Below, one piece after another: positions 1-6,866 of a DNA stretch of 8,694 nt. The stretch comes from Candidatus Aminicenantota bacterium. GTDB taxonomy: Bacteria > Acidobacteriota > UBA6911 > RPQK01 > JAJDTT01. The notes beneath the pieces were generated by a model that did no database searches, was not told the origin of the DNA, and was given only the letters and a program-made list of their open reading frames with translations. Both the position numbers and the translations under genes were made by a program. Positions within the stretch are counted from its first letter, which is position 1; every line of letters begins with the position of its first letter. The DNA is taken from contig JAPOYZ010000463.1 in assembly GCA_026706325.1 (NCBI GenBank), forward strand, positions 1-8,694. Direction: 5' to 3'.

Positions 1-6
1 GACCCC

Positions 7-39
7 GAAAGGAAAAGGCGGATGCAGCTGATCGGCCTT
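7..39 (-). terminator. Terminator-like hairpin overlapping the stop of the bS22-like gene
   Basis: Read on the minus strand, the stop codon runs into an inverted repeat. AAGGC at 39-35 pairs with GCCTT at 19-15, an inner GAT/ATC pair extends the stem after one C-C mismatch, and the loop is seven bases. A pyrimidine-rich tail, TTTTCCTTTC, follows. The stem is short and the T run is interrupted, so termination is plausible rather than strong. Confidence 0.4.
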
Positions 40-130
40 ACTTGGAGTGGGAGTGCTTACGGATCTGGTGACGGCGCCTCCGGCGAAGCTTTCCGCGCCG
101 CTTTTTCTTTTTCTTAAGTACGCTACCCAT
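38..130 (-). CDS. bS22 / AURKAIP1-COX24-like small basic ribosomal protein (30 aa)
   Basis: This 30-codon frame starts ATG at 130 and stops TAA at 38-40. It encodes a lysine/arginine-rich peptide beginning MGSVLKKKKKRRGKLRRRRH and ending in a His/Ser/Lys tail. The opening MGSV(I/L)KK followed by a basic stretch is the signature of the roughly 30-residue bacterial proteins annotated as AURKAIP1/COX24-domain proteins. These include actinobacterial bS22, seen on the 30S subunit and related to mitochondrial mS38. The expected role is binding rRNA in the small subunit. An AGGA lies four bases upstream of the ATG, so the ribosome binding site is weak or too close. The gene stands alone, divergent from rnhA. 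The match is made from memory of the family motif. The main alternative is a chance basic frame, but the exact MGSV start, length and composition argue against that. Confidence 0.8.
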   Translation of the reverse strand: MGSVLKKKKKRRGKLRRRRRHQIRKHSHSK

Positions 131-149
131 GATGTCCTGGAACAACACG

Positions 150-179
150 ATGATACCAGAAGACCAACCGGCTCTACAA
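150..179 (-). promoter_or_regulatory. Weak sigma70-like promoter for the bS22-like gene
   Basis: On the minus strand TTGTAG (179-174) and TATCAT (155-150) are separated by 18 bases. The -10 box matches the consensus at five of six positions and the -35 box at three. Transcription would start near 143, leaving a leader of about 13 bases. No better pair was seen in 131-394, and no convincing promoter was found for rnhA on the other strand. Confidence 0.3.
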
Positions 180-394
180 GATCGGACCGGTCGCACGCGT
201 TTCCCGGCTCTGGTCAATTTGGCAAGAACAGGAACAACCAGGTTTCCCTGCAGCCGGAACCTGACTTGAGAGGTCTGCTAAGATGAAACTCCGGCCGCCG
301 CCCTGGACTGCTGCGTCGAGCCGCACGGCAGCGGCGCCTCGATCAAAACTCCGCCGTGAAGGCACACCAGCGGCCGAGCGCGGGAAACGAACCC

Positions 395-892
395 ATGACC
401 AGACGGAGTGGAGCATCGCAGTCCGATTCAGGCGATGCCGAGGTGGTCCTCTACACCGACGGCGCCTGCAGCGGCAATCCGGGTCCGGGCGGTTGGGCGT
501 TCGTCCTGGAGCACCGCGCCTCGGGCAAGACACTGGAAGACAGCGGCTCGGAACGTCAGACGACCAACAATCGAATGGAGCTTCAGGCGGTGATTCAGGG
601 TCTCTCCAGATTGACCCGGCGCGCTCGCGTCCACGTGGTGACCGACAGTTCCTACGTCCAGCAGGGAGCCACGGATTGGATCCACAAATGGAAGGCCCGC
701 GGTTGGAAGAAGAGAACCTCCGGCAAGGGGCCGGTCAAGAACCAGGATCTCTGGCAACAACTGGACCGGATTCGGAACCAGCACGAGGTGAGTTTCGAGC
801 GCGTCCGTGGACATGCCGGACACCCCATGAACGAGCGTTGCGACGAGCTGGCAGTGGCGGCCTACCAGCACCTCAAGGGGAGCCGGTGGTAA
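395..892 (+). CDS. rnhA: Ribonuclease HI
   Basis: The product (165 aa) degrades the RNA strand of RNA-DNA hybrids in the cytoplasm, removing R-loops and primer RNA with two metal ions. Every landmark of the family is visible. These are YTDGACSGNPGPGGW with the first catalytic Asp (D22), NNRMEL with Glu (E62), VVTDSSYV with Asp (D84), the basic handle region HKWKARGWKKR around 97-107, VRGHAGHP with the catalytic His (H140), and ERCDELA with the last Asp (D150). Spacings of 22 residues between E62 and D84 and 10 between H140 and D150 equal those of the E. coli enzyme. ATG 395 is chosen because it gives a normal length and has a GGGAAA-like site about ten bases upstream. An in-frame GTG at 356 would add 13 residues but has no ribosome binding site. 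The gene is divergent from the bS22-like gene and convergent with the di-haem oxidoreductase. Confidence 0.97.
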   Translation: MTRRSGASQSDSGDAEVVLYTDGACSGNPGPGGWAFVLEHRASGKTLEDSGSERQTTNNRMELQAVIQGLSRLTRRARVHVVTDSSYVQQGATDWIHKWKARGWKKRTSGKGPVKNQDLWQQLDRIRNQHEVSFERVRGHAGHPMNERCDELAVAAYQHLKGSRW

Positions 893-931
893 ATGGGAGC
901 GATGCGTTCCGCGCCTCGACAGGTTGATACT

Positions 932-964
932 GCGGCTGATCCGGTCTGAAGGCAATCAGGCCGC
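932..964. terminator. Hairpin between convergent rnhA and di-haem oxidoreductase genes
   Basis: GCGGCTGAT at 932-940 pairs with ATCAGGCCGC at 955-964, forming nine base pairs with a single bulged base. The 14-base loop is long. It sits in the 92-base gap between two convergent stop codons (892 and 985), where a bidirectional terminator would be expected. Neither side has a T run, so intrinsic termination is uncertain. Confidence 0.35.
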
Positions 965-984
965 CGGCCCAAACCACTTCCCCT

Positions 985-2190
985 TCAAAGAGATCTGAGG
1001 AAAGCAAGCAGCGCGCCGCGTTCCTCCGCGGTCAGGGCTTCGAACAGGGTTCGGCTGGACTCGGCCTCGGCGCCGTGCCTCAGAATCGCCGCCTCGATGG
1101 TGGCCGCGGACCCGTCGTGCAGATACGGGGCGCGATGCGAGACGCCCCAAAGAGCAGGGGTCCGGATCTCCGCCGGACCGGCATCTCCATCCCGAATCCC
1201 GTCTCCGGTCCCGACGTCGTGGAGCAGAAAGTCCCCAAATGGTCTGAAAGTCTTGTTGCTGAGGGCTTCGAACGGGCTGGAGCCGGTCTGCAGAGCCGGA
1301 ACGTGGCAGGCGGAACAATGAACTTCCTCGAAGAGTTCCTCCCCCCGCCGTGTCGTGTCGTTTTCCGCACCTCCGGGCGGCGGTCCCAGCAGGCGCATGA
1401 AATTGGCGAAGTTGTCGATTCCCCGCAGGCCCGTAGAGGGTTCCGGCCCATCTTCGGGATCGGCGACGGGGTCGATGAGTTCCAACGGCTGGCAGTCTCC
1501 GGCGGGACACATCTCGTCGGGGAACAGGTCGCTGGTGATCCCCATCTCGTTGCGGTAGGCCTCGGCTCCGAAGGTGAACAGGGAGGATTGCTGCGCCTTC
1601 CAACCGAAGCGCCCGGCGCGCGTCTCTCCGGAGTCCCGGTCCACCACCCAGTGGACCCGCCCGCTGACCCCGTCGCCATCCTGGTCTTCCGGGTCTTCCA
1701 GGGCCGCCAGAACCTCATCCGGAACCGCTTCCACAAGACCGCCTCCGAACAAGGGAATCGGCTGCCGCCTGGCCACCACGTTGGCGTCTTCCGGGACCGC
1801 GGCCTGAATCGAATGGTCGGGAATGGAGAAGAGATGGATCAACGATCCGCCCGGCGGGTCCTGAAAGGTTCCGTCGGCGTCCAGAGTTCCGGCCCGGACC
1901 TCGGTGATGGTGCTGGTCCCCCCGATGGCGGGAGTCACGTGGCATTCGGCGCATGAGCGACCGTTGTACAGGGGCCCCAGTCCTTCATCGGCGTCCTCGA
2001 CTTCCAGGAAGTCTTCGAGTCCGAGGCGAAAAAGCTCGAATTCCACCCCATCGATTCCCTGGATGGGCTCGCCGAACTCGGTGCCCCGCACGACGGTTCC
2101 TTGGCCGGCCCCCGGACCGGCCATTGAAGCAAGGGCCAGCGCCGTCACCAGTAGGCCCCCCCCTTTCACCATCCCGGACCGTTCCCACAT
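985..2190 (-). CDS. Di-haem oxidoreductase, putative peroxidase (DHOR/DUF1111 family)
   Basis: This is an exported c-type cytochrome of 401 residues. A signal peptide with a hydrophobic core at about 11-24 precedes two haem-binding CxxCH motifs, CAECH at 80-84 and CSACH at 292-296. The C-terminal segment with TPALWGVSHRAPYLHDGSA (about 344-362) is typical of the family related to bacterial cytochrome c peroxidase and once called thiol oxidoreductase. The true substrate of this family is not settled, and members often lie in iron-regulated loci. An acidic DQDGDG stretch at 169-174 could bind calcium. ATG 2190 was preferred because GGAAGGAA lies six bases upstream. A TTG at 2220 would overlap the preceding gene, and ATG 2172 is a weaker alternative. 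It is the third gene of the operon, 19 bases after the cupredoxin stop. Confidence 0.88.
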   Translation of the reverse strand: MWERSGMVKGGGLLVTALALASMAGPGAGQGTVVRGTEFGEPIQGIDGVEFELFRLGLEDFLEVEDADEGLGPLYNGRSCAECHVTPAIGGTSTITEVRAGTLDADGTFQDPPGGSLIHLFSIPDHSIQAAVPEDANVVARRQPIPLFGGGLVEAVPDEVLAALEDPEDQDGDGVSGRVHWVVDRDSGETRAGRFGWKAQQSSLFTFGAEAYRNEMGITSDLFPDEMCPAGDCQPLELIDPVADPEDGPEPSTGLRGIDNFANFMRLLGPPPGGAENDTTRRGEELFEEVHCSACHVPALQTGSSPFEALSNKTFRPFGDFLLHDVGTGDGIRDGDAGPAEIRTPALWGVSHRAPYLHDGSAATIEAAILRHGAEAESSRTLFEALTAEERGALLAFLRSL

Positions 2191-2209
2191 GGCGTTCCTT
2201 CCGCGGCCC

Positions 2210-2593
2210 CTATTCCACAATGATGGTTCCCCGCATCATGGTGTGGCCCGCACCACAAGGCCGGGAGCATTCGAACGGATATTTCCCCGCCTTCCGGGAC
2301 CGGAATCGAATCTTGATCTTTCCCTGACCCCGCGCCGGAATGGTGACGTCGATGCCGGCCTTGGGAATGCGAAAGCCGTGAAACGTGTCCTGACTGCTCA
2401 ACTCGATCTCCAGCAGCGTTCCCCGCTTCACCCGAATCCTGGAGGGAATGAAGTGAAACCTCTCCGCCGAAACCCGAACCTTCCGGACCTTCGTGGCATC
2501 TTTCCGCTCCGCGGTTGCAACGGGGGACGCGGGACCGGCTCCCGGACCGAGCAGGAGCAGGATGAATGTCAGCAGGATCACCGGGATCTTCAC
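2210..2593 (-). CDS. Stand-alone CuA-type cupredoxin (COX2-like) exported protein
   Basis: This is a 127-residue protein with a hydrophobic signal segment (about 4-20) followed by one cupredoxin domain (about 36-127). The domain resembles the soluble part of cytochrome c oxidase subunit II. It keeps a complete CuA pattern: His72 in DTFHGF, then Cys109-x3-Cys113-x3-His117-x2-Met120 in ECSRPCGAGHTMM. A binuclear copper centre that passes single electrons is therefore likely in the periplasm. The two transmembrane helices and length of a true COX2 are absent, and no other oxidase subunit is nearby. GTG 2593 is chosen because AGGAGGAAC lies just upstream, overlapping the porin stop. A further GTG at 2635 would run into the porin gene. 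The 11-base gap shows translational coupling to the porin gene. A role as electron partner of the neighbouring di-haem protein is an inference. Confidence 0.85.
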   Translation of the reverse strand: MKIPVILLTFILLLLGPGAGPASPVATAERKDATKVRKVRVSAERFHFIPSRIRVKRGTLLEIELSSQDTFHGFRIPKAGIDVTIPARGQGKIKIRFRSRKAGKYPFECSRPCGAGHTMMRGTIIVE

Positions 2594-2604
2594 GGCCGTT
2601 CCTC

Positions 2605-4047
2605 CTAAAACCACCAGCCGATCCCCAGGTTCCACCGGTTTCGGGGCCGCACGACCCGGCTGGCGTTCCTCATGAAGTTGTAATCGGCTTTCAGGACCAC
2701 GTCCGGATGAGGAAAGTAGGACAAGCCCAGTATGTGTGCCGACCGGTCGAACTGGCTCAGGGGAAAGAACCCTTGAGGCATCCGGTACTGAGTGTCGAAG
2801 TTCTCGTAACGGTAAAACCCGACCAGATCATGGCTGGAACCGGACGGCACCAGGCTGCTGGAACCCTCCAGGTAGAATCCCCGCATTCCCCGGGCAATGT
2901 TCGGGTTGATTCCGGCGCTGCGGCGAATCGCCGCATTGACTTCGGAAGCCTGTCCCAAATGGGTCACGGCAAACTGCCCTCGAGCTTCAAAGCGATCGAA
3001 CCGGTACCTGCCGTCGAACTCGAAGATCCGCAATCGGGCGTCCAGATCCCTGAGGTGGAATCCCGTCTCTCCGGTCCAGAAGCTGGCGCCCAGATTCATT
3101 CCCGGAAGAGGTCCGTAATCGACCCGCCCGACCCAGGCCAGATTGCGCGCGTTCTCCAAGAATGCTTTCTGCCTCCCCTCCCGGAATCCCTCCTCCGCCG
3201 AGAAGAGGGAGCCGTCCATGGAACTCATGACGTAGGTCTTGTAGGAAAGGCCTCCGCCCAAGTCTCCCACCAGGCCTCCGCCGGCGGCGAACCAGGTGGT
3301 GGGCAGGATCACCTCATCCACGAAGGGACGCTCCACCCCGTGAAACGCCGTGGGTTCGTGTCTTTCGTTGATGATTCCCACCGGGGTCAACAGAACTCCG
3401 GCCCGAAAGTTGAATCGCGGGTCGATGAGAAAGTCCAGAAAGGCCTGTTCCAGTTCCAACTCGCCGGTGGGAGCGCCACCCTCGATCAGACCGTGCTCGA
3501 GTTCCAACTCCGACCAGAACCGGACTCGATCCCCGAACATGTGGCCCAGGTTCAGAACGAAGCGGTGAAAATCGAGGGTCGTCGGGTTCAGGCCGTCGTG
3601 GTTGACATGCATCTCCATGTACCCGGACATGGGCATGCTTCCGTCGAAGAATCCCGCGGAAGCGTCGGTCGCCTCAGGCGCCGCCACCACCTCGGCCACC
3701 ACCATCGCCTCCTCCACCGGCGATGGTTCCTCTGCCACAACGGCCACTTCCGGACCCGGCTCTTCGACCCGGGCCGCTTCTCCGCGTATGGTCTTGAGCT
3801 CGGCGGCCAAGGTTCGAAGCTGAGTTTTCACGTCCTCGTCCAGCGTGCCCTCCAGGGCGGCGGCCAGAAGTGCGATCAGCCGCTCCAGATTGGATTCCAC
3901 CCGGTCGAGACGGTCTTCCAGGGACTCCCGCGAGGGATCGCCTTCCGCGGCGGGGATCTCGCCCCCGACGGAAACGGCAACCAGCAGGAGGACGGGGACG
4001 AATCGAAGGGCAATTGCCGCCGCCGCAGCGAGGCGAAAGTATTTCAT
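2605..4047 (-). CDS. Outer-membrane porin-like beta-barrel with N-terminal coiled coil
   Basis: The product is 480 residues. A signal peptide (about 1-34) is followed by a heptad-like charged helix (about 40-95, SLEDRLDRVESNLERL and onward). Next comes a low-complexity Glu/Val/Pro/Ala linker (about 94-130), then alternating amphipathic strands to the end. The chain closes NLGIGWWF, with the terminal Phe expected for insertion by the BAM machinery. The barrel carries LTPVGIINERHEPTAFHGVERP near 220-241, a segment I associate with phosphate-selective-porin-like proteins, but the substrate cannot be read from sequence. The coiled coil and linker could form a periplasmic trimer stalk as in other porins. 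ATG 4047 has no ribosome binding site and lies only about six bases from the predicted transcript start, so it may be read nearly leaderless. It is the first gene of a three-gene operon. Confidence 0.8.
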   Translation of the reverse strand: MKYFRLAAAAAIALRFVPVLLLVAVSVGGEIPAAEGDPSRESLEDRLDRVESNLERLIALLAAALEGTLDEDVKTQLRTLAAELKTIRGEAARVEEPGPEVAVVAEEPSPVEEAMVVAEVVAAPEATDASAGFFDGSMPMSGYMEMHVNHDGLNPTTLDFHRFVLNLGHMFGDRVRFWSELELEHGLIEGGAPTGELELEQAFLDFLIDPRFNFRAGVLLTPVGIINERHEPTAFHGVERPFVDEVILPTTWFAAGGGLVGDLGGGLSYKTYVMSSMDGSLFSAEEGFREGRQKAFLENARNLAWVGRVDYGPLPGMNLGASFWTGETGFHLRDLDARLRIFEFDGRYRFDRFEARGQFAVTHLGQASEVNAAIRRSAGINPNIARGMRGFYLEGSSSLVPSGSSHDLVGFYRYENFDTQYRMPQGFFPLSQFDRSAHILGLSYFPHPDVVLKADYNFMRNASRVVRPRNRWNLGIGWWF

Positions 4048-4050
4048 GGT

Positions 4051-4084
4051 GCTAAACTGAAGTTTAGCCTTGTCTAAACTTCAG
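4051..4084. promoter_or_regulatory. Double overlapping palindromic operator, DtxR/MntR-like
   Basis: Two perfect inverted repeats share sequence. The first is GCTAAACT-GA-AGTTTAGC at 4051-4068. The second has 11-base arms, CTGAAGTTTAG (4057-4067) and CTAAACTTCAG (4074-4084), with a six-base spacer. Together they cover the -10 box, the spacer and the presumed start site. TTTAG/CTAAA halves in overlapping palindromes resemble sites bound by pairs of dimers of DtxR/IdeR/MntR metal-sensing repressors. Assignment to that family is inferred; no regulator gene is in the window. The symmetry itself is certain. Confidence 0.7.
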
Positions 4085-4089
4085 GTCAA
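4061..4089 (-). promoter_or_regulatory. Sigma70-like promoter of the porin-cupredoxin-DHOR operon
   Basis: On the minus strand TTGACC (4089-4084) and TAAACT (4066-4061) are separated by exactly 17 bases, matching consensus at five and four of six positions. The start would fall near 4054, seven bases before the porin ATG. The whole element is overlaid by the palindromes described separately, so it should be strongly repressible. Confidence 0.6.
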
Positions 4090-4160
4090 CACATGGGGGT
4101 GCCGAGTCGGAGTCGAGGAGCGGATCGAGGCCCGGCTGTCGGCGATCGCTGCGGTGCGGG

Positions 4161-6587
4161 TCAGCTTCCAGGCTCGGTTTCGGAAACGATCCGATCGTAG
4201 ACCCGGCGGGCGTGGTCATACGCCTCGCGTGCCGCATCCTTCTCCGAATCGCGGATCTTGCCCTGCTTCATCTTCCAGCATTGATCCACGGCCTGACGGC
4301 ACCATTCGGCGCTCTTGCGGGAAGCCCGCACCGGCTTGTCTCCCACCACGACGAAGATGGGATTGGTATGGGAGCTGGCAAGAACCCGCAGAGCGACCCA
4401 ACTGGACCGGGTGAGCTCATGATCGAACTCGATCTCGTTCCAGTCGCCATCAGCCGTCACGACCCAGGTTGCCACGGGCTGCCCGTTCACCACCAGTTCC
4501 AGGGGAACCTCACGGCTGGTTCCCCTGCGGGCCCGTTCCAGATGCCAATAGGGAGGCTGAGTCAAGCCCCGTGAGGCAATCAACGCGCCCACGTCATCCT
4601 GCCTCTCCGGAAGGTAGGCGGCGACCCGGGCCCGGACCTTCACCCGGCCGGGTGCGGCCAGCCTGAGTTCACTTCCCTCCGTACCCAGTTCCCGGTCCTG
4701 CACCCGAAACCCGATGATGTGCGATCTGCCGTCCGAGACGTAGCTCCGCCCGGCGCGGATCTGATCCATGTAGCGGTCGAAGTCCAACTCCCCTTCCAGC
4801 TTCGCGTAGCTGCGAGACATCCCGATTCGGTCATCGTAAATGCAGGGAAAGTCGGTCTCTCCACTGATGCGGGTCCGGAACCCGGAGTTCAGGGTGTGGT
4901 ACCAGATGTTGAACTCCCAGGGCAGCGGCGTGTCTCCGGCGGAAATGAAGTCCACCGCGTCGTGTGTCACCGACACGATGTACTCATTGGCGCCGATTCC
5001 GTCGAACTTGGCCATCACGTAGTTGGGCAGCTCGGTGGTGAATTCCATGGGCTCCAGGCCCCATCCCGAATGGGAGTAGCCGACGACGGCTCCCTGACCC
5101 TGCCCCCACTGCAGGACGGGAAGGGTCCAGCTCGGCCATTGCTGGACCCGGGTCGTCCCGGGGTAGTCGTCCTCCCGCAGGCGCAGAAGACAGAGATGGC
5201 CCGCGTGCGACGAGGGAAAGCCGGAGACCTCCACGTCGTAACGCATCAGGTTGTTCCCGTTGGAGAGGGAATGCACCCGGCCCTCGAAGAACTCCTTCTG
5301 GTGATACCAACACGGTCCCCAGGTCAAGACGCAGGCGATGTTCAAATCTTCGCCCAGCGCCTGGCGCCACATGTGAAGCGGCTGGACCCCTTCGTCGGGG
5401 CTCTCGTAGTGGCTGCATCCGGCGGCATGGACATGGTGGTCGGCGCTGTACCAGCCCAGGGCCGCCAAATGCGTCCAACGCTGCAGCCGGAAATCGATCT
5501 CCTGCTCTTCGACGCCGGAACGAACGCGGACTCTCCGGTTCTGAACCAGGTATTCCGGACCGCGGCTGACGCGAATTTCGTATTCGCCCGCCGGCAGGAA
5601 GACATGCTCCCCACCGGCACGGTAGACCTGCGGATGGAAGAAGAAATCGGGAAATTCTCCGCGGGAGAGCCTTCGCGACGGCAACGGGTAGACTCCCACC
5701 AGGCGGCCGACGGGGGCAGGAGTAGTGCCGATGCCCCGGGTCCGGTCCCAGGGACGCCTCAACGCCAGAGCCAACCGGTAGTCCGAGGGCAGCCGGTTCA
5801 GCTCCGGATCCTCGATCACCCGTTCGATGCCGTCGGTGATAACGAACGATGCCATGGTGGGAGAACCGTCGTGATCCTTGACCCGGAGCCGGACCTTAAC
5901 CGCAGGGCGGCAATCGAACAGGATGTCCACGCTGTTGCGAAAGCCCAGGTCCTGGGTCCCCTGCCCCACGTGGAATCCGATCTTGGCCTCGCGCAGCCCC
6001 TGTTCCCGAGCGTAGATCTGGACGATGGCGTACTCCAGCTTCAGACCCGAAAGGCGGCTGTGCAAGGGGCGACGGCCATAAATAGCCAACTCCAGGAAAC
6101 GATTGGCCACGTCTCCGTCCGAGAGCACGTTCTCCGGCTTAACCCGCTTGGCTCCGGTCGACTTGTGAAACAGCGGCAGCGCGTTGGGGCTCTCGGCGTG
6201 GAGCTGGGCGTTGACGGCCGCGTCGTTTTCTATCTTGACCAGAAAGCTGGACCACCCGCCCTGGACCAGGAGGGGAGCCGCCGGTCCGCGCAACACCTTT
6301 ACCCGGGCCTCGGGGTTGATGGACACCATGGCGAGGCAATACGGATCCAGAATGGTCTGGATTTCACGGACCACGGCATCGGAAGGCGCCTGGTCCCTCA
6401 GGGCCTGGATCCGCTCCCAGTCCCGGCTCTCCAAGCGGCTGCCCAGGAACGAAAGGGCTTCCCCAAGGCGGACGACCTGAGCCATCAGCGGCTGGGGCTC
6501 GACTTCGTCTACCAAAGGCAACGCCTGTCCAGGGAGAAGCGAAATGAAAGATGCGGAGAGGACGATCAACGCCATGGCCTGCTTCAC
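4161..6587 (-). CDS. Exported CehA/McbA-family PHP-type metallohydrolase
   Basis: This 808-residue protein has a signal peptide (about 1-22). Residues 90-375 form a beta-rich N-terminal region. A PHP-like metal-dependent hydrolase domain follows from about 378 to 620, opening with ADHHVHAAGCSHY (H384, H385, H387). Later candidate metal ligands are HAGH (461-464), GYSHSGWG (H506), VTHDAVD (H542) and SGETDFP (575-581). A beta-sandwich (about 630-755) and a helical charged tail (to 808) complete it. CehA and McbA hydrolyse carbamate or ester pesticides, but most family members have unknown natural substrates, so no reaction is assigned. The start is GTG 6587, six bases after AAGGAGG; an ATG four codons on is the alternative. 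It is transcribed toward the porin operon, but the operon has its own promoter in the 113-base gap and no terminator was seen there. Confidence 0.82.
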   Translation of the reverse strand: MKQAMALIVLSASFISLLPGQALPLVDEVEPQPLMAQVVRLGEALSFLGSRLESRDWERIQALRDQAPSDAVVREIQTILDPYCLAMVSINPEARVKVLRGPAAPLLVQGGWSSFLVKIENDAAVNAQLHAESPNALPLFHKSTGAKRVKPENVLSDGDVANRFLELAIYGRRPLHSRLSGLKLEYAIVQIYAREQGLREAKIGFHVGQGTQDLGFRNSVDILFDCRPAVKVRLRVKDHDGSPTMASFVITDGIERVIEDPELNRLPSDYRLALALRRPWDRTRGIGTTPAPVGRLVGVYPLPSRRLSRGEFPDFFFHPQVYRAGGEHVFLPAGEYEIRVSRGPEYLVQNRRVRVRSGVEEQEIDFRLQRWTHLAALGWYSADHHVHAAGCSHYESPDEGVQPLHMWRQALGEDLNIACVLTWGPCWYHQKEFFEGRVHSLSNGNNLMRYDVEVSGFPSSHAGHLCLLRLREDDYPGTTRVQQWPSWTLPVLQWGQGQGAVVGYSHSGWGLEPMEFTTELPNYVMAKFDGIGANEYIVSVTHDAVDFISAGDTPLPWEFNIWYHTLNSGFRTRISGETDFPCIYDDRIGMSRSYAKLEGELDFDRYMDQIRAGRSYVSDGRSHIIGFRVQDRELGTEGSELRLAAPGRVKVRARVAAYLPERQDDVGALIASRGLTQPPYWHLERARRGTSREVPLELVVNGQPVATWVVTADGDWNEIEFDHELTRSSWVALRVLASSHTNPIFVVVGDKPVRASRKSAEWCRQAVDQCWKMKQGKIRDSEKDAAREAYDHARRVYDRIVSETEPGS

Positions 6588-6674
6588 GGTGGGCCTCCTT
6601 TTTCAGTCCGTGGTAAAAGTCCCGCGAGCACCGAGACCGGGGCTGCGCCCGCCGGACAAGGCGCTCTGAGGGAG

Positions 6675-6704
6675 CATATTGGACCATATGTGACCGAGGA
6701 GCAA
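6675..6704 (-). promoter_or_regulatory. Weak promoter/operator candidate for the CehA-like gene
   Basis: On the minus strand TTGCTC (6704-6699) and CAATAT (6681-6676) are 17 bases apart; each matches consensus poorly. The -10 side coincides with an inverted repeat CATAT-N6-ATATG (6675-6690), which could be an operator. In this GC-rich stretch the AT-rich palindrome stands out, but chance is not excluded. Confidence 0.22.
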
Positions 6705-6824
6705 CGCAGTCCGCGCCTGTGCAGACCCGGTCGAATGCCGTGTGGACTTTTATCGCGGGCTGACATGGTTGAGGATTGCGGTTTCAGGCTACCACACGGG
6801 GCGGGAATGACTCCCGTCCGTTTC

Positions 6825-6853
6825 TTGAAATGCCCCCCGGCTGCCGATATTCT
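6825..6853 (+). promoter_or_regulatory. Sigma70-like promoter for the LsrF-like gene
   Basis: TTGAAA (6825-6830) and TATTCT (6848-6853) are spaced by exactly 17 bases and match consensus at five and four of six positions. Transcription would begin near 6860, giving a leader of about 85 bases that contains two hairpins. Confidence 0.55.
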
Positions 6854-6866
6854 TCTGGCGGAACGG

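Noticed and set aside
3..71. Open plus-strand frame at the left edge that could be the tail of an upstream gene
   Set aside because: Only 22 codons, no recognisable ending, and it overlaps the better supported bS22-like gene on the other strand.
283..927. Frame of 214 codons on the plus strand with GAGAGG upstream of its ATG
   Set aside because: It overlaps rnhA in another frame, is dominated by Arg/Pro/Gly from GC-rich codons, and matches no family, while rnhA has every catalytic motif.
1485..1510. Extra cysteine pair (CPAGDC) in the di-haem oxidoreductase that might bind a third haem
   Set aside because: The spacing is Cys-x4-Cys with no following His, so it is not a CxxCH haem site; a disulfide is likelier.
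1075..1956. Plus-strand frame of 293 codons antisense to the di-haem oxidoreductase
   Set aside because: The opposite strand encodes both CxxCH haem motifs and family motifs in frame; this one shows none.
2566..4077. Plus-strand open frame of 503 codons antisense to the porin
   Set aside because: It mirrors the porin codon structure, has no signal or motif, and reflects scarcity of stop codons in GC-rich DNA.
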